Below are positions 1 to 5,277 of a stretch of DNA of 5,277 nucleotides, in pieces. Source of the stretch: Spirochaetota bacterium (lineage in GTDB: Bacteria; Spirochaetota; UBA4802; UBA5550); the NCBI GenBank assembly GCA_022704585.1, contig JAKJGD010000188.1:1-5277 (forward strand), in the 5' to 3' direction. Position numbers and translations under genes: made by a program. The stretch's first letter is position 1; each line of letters begins with the position of its first letter. The notes under the pieces are model-generated. The model saw nothing but the letters and a program-made list of their open reading frames with translations. It did not search any database and was not told where the DNA came from.

Positions 1-885
1 GTACTCGCCGATGAGCGATATGTCCAGTATTACTATGGACGCCGTGTTCGTGGGCACGCGGAGGGAGGAGGCCTGCGAGCCGATTCCCAGGGTGCGTATC
101 TCGGGTATGACCTCGATAACGGCATTGGCCGCCCCGGTGGTCGAAGGGATGATGTTGTTAATGATGCTGCGCGTCTTCCGGCAGTCCTTCTCGCCGTCCT
201 TGGGAAGGACGTCCAGCACCTGCTGAGAATTGGTCGCCGCATGGACCGTGGTCAGGGCATAGGAGATGAACTTGTCGCCAAAATGCTCGACCAGGGCCTT
301 GATCGGGGGCGCACAGCAGTTCGTTGTGCATGAGGCGTTGGATATGATCCGGTGTGCCGCCGGGTCGTACCGGTCGAAGTTAACCCCGCCCACGACGGTC
401 ACCGCATCGTCCGGCATCATCGTGCCTTTGTTCTTGATCTTGAAGGGGGCCGTCAGCACCACTTTCTTCGCGTTGTTGAGGTGTCCGCGCAGCGCGTTGT
501 CCTCGTTTTTCGTGGGGTCGGTCATCTTGCCCGTGGTGTCGAACACCAGCTCCACGCCGTAACGCGACCAGGGGATATTGCCCGGTACGCGGCAGTCCTG
601 ATCGTTCAACCACACCAGCTTTTTCCCGTTCAGGTAGAGCGAGTCGTTCTTTATCTCGATGGCCTTATCTCTCCGGAACCCGGATATGAAGCGCGCATAA
701 GGACCGTAGGTCGAATCGTAGCCGAGATACGTGGCGAGATCGTCAAGTGCCTTGCCGCTCTTCCGCCCCGTTGAAACGACGATTTCCTCGAGGTCCTCTT
801 TCGAGGACATGAGCCATGTCAGGAGCTTACCGATCCGTCCGATCCCGTTGATCCCGACCGGTGATTTTGATGAAATGGTGCTCAT
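1..885 (-). CDS. gap: Glyceraldehyde-3-phosphate dehydrogenase, atypical form (3' end outside window)
   Basis: Encodes the N-terminal 295 residues of a cytoplasmic GAPDH, the glycolytic/gluconeogenic enzyme that interconverts glyceraldehyde 3-phosphate and 1,3-bisphosphoglycerate using NAD(P). Seen directly: a Rossmann start GINGIGRIG (residues 11-19); DTTGKMTDP (116-124); the active-site motif SNASCTTNC (182-190) with catalytic Cys186; TTVHAATNSQQ with the partner His215 and Thr218; a phosphate-site STTGAA (248-253); and RVPTNTAS with substrate-binding Arg276. The frame stays open to base 1, so the last stretch of the catalytic domain (about 80-110 residues in relatives) is missing. The ATG at 885 is chosen because AAGGAG lies 7 bases upstream and the Rossmann motif begins 10 residues in. 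Oddities: Cys186 instead of about 149-152, so the N-terminal part carries about 36 extra residues spread over several loops; Gly40-Arg41 where the usual NAD-selecting Asp sits; Asn254 in place of the usual Lys of GAAKA. It lies 57 bases downstream of the large phosphotransferase gene on the same strand. The family call is firm; cofactor and direction of flux are inference. Confidence 0.96.
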   Translation of the reverse strand, partial: MSTISSKSPVGINGIGRIGKLLTWLMSSKEDLEEIVVSTGRKSGKALDDLATYLGYDSTYGPYARFISGFRRDKAIEIKNDSLYLNGKKLVWLNDQDCRVPGNIPWSRYGVELVFDTTGKMTDPTKNEDNALRGHLNNAKKVVLTAPFKIKNKGTMMPDDAVTVVGGVNFDRYDPAAHRIISNASCTTNCCAPPIKALVEHFGDKFISYALTTVHAATNSQQVLDVLPKDGEKDCRKTRSIINNIIPSTTGAANAVIEVIPEIRTLGIGSQASSLRVPTNTASIVILDISLIGEY

Positions 886-892
886 GATGTTT

Positions 893-898
893 CTCCTT
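893..898 (-). promoter_or_regulatory. Ribosome binding site of the GAPDH gene
   Basis: The minus strand reads AAGGAG here, with 7 bases between it and the ATG at 885. This near-consensus Shine-Dalgarno site at ideal spacing fixes the GAPDH start. It also shows that translation initiates independently rather than by coupling to the upstream stop codon 57 bases away. Confidence 0.85.
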
Positions 899-910
899 GT
901 CAATGTATGC

Positions 911-934
911 AGGCGAGGTCACGTGACCTCGCCT
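911..934. repeat. Perfect 24-bp palindrome between the two genes
   Basis: Each 12-base half reads AGGCGAGGTCAC and the two halves are exact reverse complements with no spacer. As RNA it can form a 10-bp stem (AGGCGAGGTC / GACCTCGCCT) closed by the tetraloop ACGT. It begins 8 bases after the stop codon of the upstream gene and ends 25 bases before the GAPDH start codon. No run of T follows it on either strand, so it is not a standard intrinsic terminator. Possible roles are an operator for a dimeric regulator, a hairpin protecting the 3' end of the upstream mRNA, or a 5' leader hairpin of the GAPDH mRNA. The structure is directly visible; the role is inference. Confidence 0.8.
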
Positions 935-942
935 TCGTAAAA

Positions 943-3900
943 TTATATCTTACGCTTCACGGTCGCGTGAAATCCCCTGTAAACATTCCCGGTCGAGCCG
1001 TCAATCGTAATAAAATCGCCTTCTTTTATGATAACGGGGCCGCCCATATCTCCCCCGGCCCCCCCGTCCACCCGCGCGGTATTGTCCTCCTCGTCGATGC
1101 GCATCATGGAAAAGTCGCTCACCCCGGTCTTCTCCAGGCGCCGCATCTGGAGCACCGCGTGCGATGTCATACCGCCGATGCAGGTGAGTATGCCGTCGGA
1201 TTTTTCCATGCCGACCACGTCCTCAGGGTTGGTCTCCGGCCTGACCAGGACGACCCGGTCGCCCGCGTACTTCTGCCTGACGATGTCGATCCGTTCGATG
1301 TCGAAGACCGCGCGTCCCGAGACCGCTCCGCCCGAGGCGGCAAGGCCCTGTCCCAGGAGGAAAGGCTCGAGCGCTGACGGCGCTTCCACGAGCTCGTCCG
1401 TATCAAAGATATGGTTTACTTCGCCCCGCACCTGAAGTATATAAAGCGTGCCGTTCTCGATCGTGAACTCGATCTGCAGGTCGTTCCCCCACCTGTCGCG
1501 TATCCGCTGGACCGCATCAAAGAGCAGGTTGTAAAGCTCCGGGAAGCGCTCCTCCATGGAGGGCACGGCCGCGAACTTGGGATAGACCTTCTTCTGGTCC
1601 TCGCTCACCGGGAATACGCGCGCCACGCCGCTCACGATGTCGTGCCCCTGGGCCCTGGTTTTATATTCGCCGAACAGGTCTATCTTCTCTTTCCCCCGGT
1701 AGCGGCTGTGGACCACGCCGGTTATGCTGTCGGGGGAGGAGTTTCCGAAGACCATGTTCTGGATGATGACCGCGGTGCCCCACTCGTCGGAGATGTTGAC
1801 CAGCTCGCGGTACTTGCGCGCCACGGGCGAGTTCCAGGAGCGGAACACTGCGAGGATCGAGTAGAGGAGCTGCTCGTAGGGATCCTCGGGAATGTAATGA
1901 CCATGACGTTTTATCTCGTCGAAGTACTGGATGACCAGGTCCGCCATCTGGTCGCCGGTCATGTTTTCCTTCAGCCTGACGCCGGCCTTCTCCTTGTACC
2001 CGTACATCAGCTCCTCGAAGACCCGGCGGTCCATGCCGTAGTAGGAGATGGCCAGGTCCTGTAAAAAACGCCGGTAACAGTCGCAAGCGAACCACTGGTC
2101 GGTGCGCGCGTAATGGTTCAGCACATCCCGCGTCATGCCGACATTGGTGATCGTGTCCATCACGCCGGGCATCGAGAAGACCGCGCCGCTCCGCACGGAC
2201 AGGAGCCGGGGGTTCCTCGGATTGCCGAAACGGTTTTCGGTGAACTTGTCGATGTAGCGCTTCAGGAGGTAGATCATCTGCCGCCGCGATTCGACGTCGT
2301 TGATGATGGCGTCGCCCAGGAGCTTGTACAGCTCGGATGAGAGAATGATGCCCGGGGGCGCGTTGACGCCCTCCATGTTCGCGATGAAGAGGAGGCCGTG
2401 TGCCTTGCTCCCGATCTCCCAGACCGGCGCATAGCGCTCCTCCTCGTCGTGCGCCTCGCCGAGCTTCTTGATGTCGTGAATCTGGGCGTAGCGGTCCTCG
2501 TCGTAGGGATCGTACGGATCGAAGGGGTCACTCGGGTCGTCGAGAAGTCGGATCACCTCCCACACGTTCTTGCCGGCGCCCGTCCGCCGGTCATCCTGAT
2601 TGAGGCAGACGATGTCCCCCTCCTCCCGCGCAAGCCGTTCCTTGAGCGCGATCAGGAAGTTGTCGAACAGCTGCAGCAGTGGCGACTGCATGATCTGGCT
2701 GCGCACGAACCGGTCAATGATGACCTCGGCGCTTTCAGGGTTGTCGCGCGGTATGTACTGCTTTGCGATGCGGTCCACGCCGATGTTGCGGATCGCCTCC
2801 CGGCACACGTACTTGAAGGTCTCGTTGAACCGGTCAGATATCTCGCCGTGGATGGTCAGGGTATGGGTGACGATATCGCGAAGCTGGGAGAGCTTGAGGT
2901 TCGGCGTCTCCAGCAAATTGTTGTAGTTGAGCATCTCCTGGTTCGCGAGGCCGTCTATGACGAAGGTCTTGATAAAAAGCTTGTAAACGCGCTTCACGTC
3001 GTTGAATGATATCGGGCTGCCGGGGGAAAGGTCCATGTCGCCGATGATCTTCCGGAAAAAGCGCACCCGGATCAGGTTCATGTGGAAGAAGACCTTCAGC
3101 GTGTCGAACTTTTTCTCCTTGTACGAGCCGTACATCGAGGGAATGCCGAAGGCGATGTGCCTTTTCAAATCTATCGTGTCGAGGGGCTCAAAGACCTGCT
3201 CTGACAGGAGGATGCTGTCCTTGAGCACGAGCTGGGACTTCAGGAGGAAGTCAAGAGCGGCAAGGGTGTCACCGCCCCGCATGAGCTCGAAAAATCCCGC
3301 CGGCGGCTCGAATATGCCCTCGGCCGCGTAGCGCTCGAGCTTCTCGATGACCCGCACATCCGTGAAGTTATACTTGTCGAACAGGAGCCGGTACACGTGC
3401 AGGAAGGTTATGAACTTCTCGATATTGACCCGGGATATGTCCCGGGTGGCCACGTCCTCGAACATTTTCCTGAAATCGTCGTCCGGTATCTCGTAGATGA
3501 ATTTCCAGATGACCTTCTTCGAAACGTCCAGCCCGAACTTGTTTCTTATATAGTGCAATATCTTGGTCATCTCGGTGGGGAGACGGGTGTCGAAATAAAA
3601 CGCGATCTGCTCCAGCGCCTCCTTCTTCTCCTCCTCGGATACGCCCGTGTAGGAGTTGTTCGAGGCAAATTCCATGAAGGCCGTCTCGTCAACCGCGTTC
3701 AGGAAGTCCCAGAATTTCTTGTCGGCATGCTCGGGGAAGCGCTTCAGCGCCTCGCGGTATATCTTGCCCGGCGCATCCTCGATGTCCAGGTTCACGAGCC
3801 GGAAGAATTTTGCCAGGTTATCGTACACCTCGGCGGGGACCATGTCTTTCAGCAGCGTCTTCTCCCCCGTTATCCAGAACTCCATGATCCGCTGGATCAG

Positions 3901-5277
3901 GAAGACGGTCTGGCTGCTCGACTCGACGTGAACCTGCTTGCGCATAAAATGGATCAGGTCGTTCATCCGGTGATTCGTGTCGATCCGCTCCGTGAAGGCG
4001 CGGATGTCGCCCGTGGCGCCGATGTCATGGTAAAACGCCGGGAACACCGACGCCAGCGATATGATCAGGTAGAACACGTCCCGGTAGTTGCTTTCCAGAA
4101 GGCGCGAGATATCGCGCTGAAACACGTCAGTGTCCTTTAAAAAGACGCCGTAAAGCTTCAGGTTCACGATCAGGCTGGAGGAAAGCTTCTTCATTACCGG
4201 CGGGTTGATCTCGATGAGCTTCATCCAGGTGCGGATGTTCTCCAGGTGGCTCGAGTTGACTATGACCGACCAGTCGGAGGCGATGCCGGATATCTCCGGG
4301 AAGCTGAACTTGGATCGCACCAGTATGTCCTCGAAGAAGTCGATGAGCCCGATGTTACCGGACTCGATGACCGACTTACCGATATTGTAGATGGTGCTAA
4401 ACACGGCGGTGTAATTGCCGCCCCTCTCGACCTCCGAAAGGAGCGCAGGCATGACCAGGGTGACGACGTTCTGTAAAAGGGCGAACCTGTTGTTCTTCAC
4501 CAGCACGGCGCAGAGCGACGAGAGCGTCCGGGAAATGAAGAGCTGGAGGTTGCGGTCCCCTCCCTGGTTCGATTTCTTTATTAAAAATTCAAAAATTCGT
4601 ATGATAGCGTCGTCGCCGGTGATCTCGCCGCCCTCGATGGCGCCTTTCGCCATCAGGCAGATCCGCTCCCATAGCATGGTATTGTGCTTGAAATCAGCCA
4701 GGTCACTCTGTCTGACGAAAAGGTCCGCTGCCGGCCCCTCGGCGAGGCGCTCGATCGACTCGAGACGCTTCCGGTAAGCCGAGGACGAGACCTCGCGGAG
4801 GAGCTCGATAAACCGGTCCCGGCCCGGGATAGGGCCAAGCACGCCGTAGAGTTCCATGATATCCGGCTCCTGCACCACGATGGCGCGCTGCCCCACGTAG
4901 AGCCGGTACTGCAGAAGGATCAGCCGCGCCAGCGCGCGGGCCGCTTCGCCGGAACCACCCCGTTCGCTCAGTATGATGCCAGCGGACAGGAAACGGTCAT
5001 GTATGTTCTCGAAGTAGAAACCCTCACCGCTCAACCGGATCAGCAACGCGAGGTAATCGCCGAGATGCTCGTCAAAGAAGCAGCAAACGCCTTCAAACCG
5101 GCCATCCCCGTCACGGAACTTGCTCGCGGTGAAAATGTAACGGTCGAAAAAGGTATCACATGCCCTTATGGCGGAGACTTTTTTCCGGGCAGTGGCCTCT
5201 CTCAGGAAGCGGTAGATGACCGGCATGACGGTTTCGGTATGGGGAAGAAGGTCGAAGATGTAATCAAACAGGTAGCC
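943..5277 (-). CDS. Large PPDK-like ATP-dependent histidine phosphotransferase with unknown N-terminal region, no PEP-binding domain (5' end outside window)
   Basis: At least 1444 residues; numbering here counts from the Met at 5226. Residues 1-890 are mostly helical-looking, with no signal peptide or membrane segment and no family I recognise. A (DPX)4 acidic linker (897-908) follows. The PPDK-type nucleotide-binding domain spans about 930-1270: GSKAHG with Lys941; SVRSGA with Arg1012; MPGVMDT (1019-1025); FRSWNSP; GTAVIIQNMVFGN (1150-1162); IEFTIE with Glu1253; and LQVR with Gln1265 and Arg1267. These match Lys22, Arg92, Glu323, Gln335 and Arg337 of Clostridium symbiosum PPDK in order and near-identical spacing. 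The swivelling domain (about 1292-1420) has GGMTSHA with the expected phosphorylated His1356 and ends DGSTGNVYRG (1409-1418). The protein stops nine residues later, so the roughly 350-residue PEP/pyruvate TIM barrel of PPDK is missing. Known chemistry: ATP-grasp transfer of phosphate from ATP to the swivel histidine. The acceptor is unknown; the N-terminal region or a separate protein could provide it. The Met at 5226 has no Shine-Dalgarno, and the frame stays open to 5277 reading as protein, so the true start lies beyond the window. Likely cytoplasmic and co-transcribed with the GAPDH gene. Automatic annotation as plain PPDK would mislead. Confidence 0.9.
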   Translation of the reverse strand, partial: GYLFDYIFDLLPHTETVMPVIYRFLREATARKKVSAIRACDTFFDRYIFTASKFRDGDGRFEGVCCFFDEHLGDYLALLIRLSGEGFYFENIHDRFLSAGIILSERGGSGEAARALARLILLQYRLYVGQRAIVVQEPDIMELYGVLGPIPGRDRFIELLREVSSSAYRKRLESIERLAEGPAADLFVRQSDLADFKHNTMLWERICLMAKGAIEGGEITGDDAIIRIFEFLIKKSNQGGDRNLQLFISRTLSSLCAVLVKNNRFALLQNVVTLVMPALLSEVERGGNYTAVFSTIYNIGKSVIESGNIGLIDFFEDILVRSKFSFPEISGIASDWSVIVNSSHLENIRTWMKLIEINPPVMKKLSSSLIVNLKLYGVFLKDTDVFQRDISRLLESNYRDVFYLIISLASVFPAFYHDIGATGDIRAFTERIDTNHRMNDLIHFMRKQVHVESSSQTVFLIQRIMEFWITGEKTLLKDMVPAEVYDNLAKFFRLVNLDIEDAPGKIYREALKRFPEHADKKFWDFLNAVDETAFMEFASNNSYTGVSEEEKKEALEQIAFYFDTRLPTEMTKILHYIRNKFGLDVSKKVIWKFIYEIPDDDFRKMFEDVATRDISRVNIEKFITFLHVYRLLFDKYNFTDVRVIEKLERYAAEGIFEPPAGFFELMRGGDTLAALDFLLKSQLVLKDSILLSEQVFEPLDTIDLKRHIAFGIPSMYGSYKEKKFDTLKVFFHMNLIRVRFFRKIIGDMDLSPGSPISFNDVKRVYKLFIKTFVIDGLANQEMLNYNNLLETPNLKLSQLRDIVTHTLTIHGEISDRFNETFKYVCREAIRNIGVDRIAKQYIPRDNPESAEVIIDRFVRSQIMQSPLLQLFDNFLIALKERLAREEGDIVCLNQDDRRTGAGKNVWEVIRLLDDPSDPFDPYDPYDEDRYAQIHDIKKLGEAHDEEERYAPVWEIGSKAHGLLFIANMEGVNAPPGIILSSELYKLLGDAIINDVESRRQMIYLLKRYIDKFTENRFGNPRNPRLLSVRSGAVFSMPGVMDTITNVGMTRDVLNHYARTDQWFACDCYRRFLQDLAISYYGMDRRVFEELMYGYKEKAGVRLKENMTGDQMADLVIQYFDEIKRHGHYIPEDPYEQLLYSILAVFRSWNSPVARKYRELVNISDEWGTAVIIQNMVFGNSSPDSITGVVHSRYRGKEKIDLFGEYKTRAQGHDIVSGVARVFPVSEDQKKVYPKFAAVPSMEERFPELYNLLFDAVQRIRDRWGNDLQIEFTIENGTLYILQVRGEVNHIFDTDELVEAPSALEPFLLGQGLAASGGAVSGRAVFDIERIDIVRQKYAGDRVVLVRPETNPEDVVGMEKSDGILTCIGGMTSHAVLQMRRLEKTGVSDFSMMRIDEEDNTARVDGGAGGDMGGPVIIKEGDFITIDGSTGNVYRGFHATVKRKI
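2503..2538 (-). repeat. Four-unit 9-base tandem repeat encoding (Asp-Pro-X)4
   Basis: Within the large gene, four consecutive in-frame 9-base units encode DPS-DPF-DPY-DPY (residues 897-908), flanked by more acidic residues (Asp896 before, DED after at 909-911). It sits between the unassigned N-terminal region and the start of the ATP-binding domain near residue 930, so it most likely forms an exposed acidic linker. The units are similar but not identical in DNA, consistent with an old duplication that has drifted. Copy number may vary among relatives. Confidence 0.75.

Noticed and set aside
195..211. Short inverted repeat CGTCCTT-GGG-AAGGACG in the GAPDH gene
   Set aside because: A 7-bp stem inside coding sequence with no regulatory context; likely chance in GC-rich DNA.
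898..903. Perfect TTGACA (-35-like) hexamer on the minus strand
   Set aside because: It overlaps the GAPDH Shine-Dalgarno, so a promoter using it would start transcription inside the coding region and lose the start codon. No matching -10 lies at 16-18 bases.
911..934. Canonical Rho-independent terminator at the palindrome
   Set aside because: On the minus strand the stem is followed by GCATACATTG and on the plus strand by TCGTAAAATT; neither has a T-tract. The stem is real but the terminator label is not supported.
380..2531. Minus-strand frames in other phases (for example 380-613, 1661-2095, 2274-2531)
   Set aside because: They overlap the two real genes out of frame and give Arg/Ser/Pro-rich translations typical of a shifted reading of GC-rich codons. 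They do not continue a broken domain, so they do not indicate frameshifts.
907..4140. Long plus-strand open frames (for example 907-1377, 1411-2064, 2398-3009, 3397-4140)
   Set aside because: They lie antisense to a coding region with clear PPDK motifs. Their translations are rich in His, Val, Arg and Asp without recognisable motifs, as expected from the complement of a GC-rich gene, and none has a convincing Shine-Dalgarno.
4576..4600. AT-rich patch with two AAAAATTC copies inside the large gene
   Set aside because: It encodes a normal-looking helix (RIFEFLIKK) in frame with no interruption. The repeat follows from Ile, Phe and Glu codons and shows no sign of slippage or insertion.
5224..5226. 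ATG at 5226 as the start of the large protein
   Set aside because: No Shine-Dalgarno precedes it and the frame continues open to the window edge with protein-like sequence. Treated as an internal Met.

Overview
The window carries two genes, both on the minus strand, and both run off an edge. Reading along the minus strand, a very large PPDK-like phosphotransferase gene (5277 down to 943, 5' end outside the window) is followed after 57 bases by the first 295 codons of a glyceraldehyde-3-phosphate dehydrogenase gene (885 down to 1, 3' end outside the window). The plus strand has long open frames, but all lie antisense to these two genes and none reads as a convincing protein. No RNA gene, CRISPR array, insertion sequence or attachment site was seen.

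The large protein (at least 1444 residues) has a recognisable C-terminal third. This contains a nucleotide-binding domain of the pyruvate phosphate dikinase (PPDK) type and, at the very end, a phosphohistidine swivelling domain with a GGMTSHA motif. The PEP/pyruvate-binding TIM barrel that follows in true PPDK is absent. In front of the ATP domain lie about 890 residues of mostly helical-looking sequence that I cannot assign. The protein is therefore an ATP-dependent histidine phosphotransferase whose acceptor is unknown. It is the most interesting object here.

The downstream gene encodes an atypical GAPDH. The catalytic Cys and His are present, but the Cys comes about 36 residues later than in classical enzymes, and the Asp that usually sets NAD specificity is replaced. 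The short gap between the genes holds a perfect 24-bp palindrome, a TATAAT-like hexamer overlapping the upstream stop codon, and a good Shine-Dalgarno site for the GAPDH gene. Same strand and short spacing suggest co-transcription, possibly with an extra promoter for the second gene.

The DNA is GC-rich (roughly 55-60% by eye) with bacterial signals. The unusual GAPDH resembles, from memory, forms found in deltaproteobacterial and spirochaete lineages. The window does not settle the taxon.
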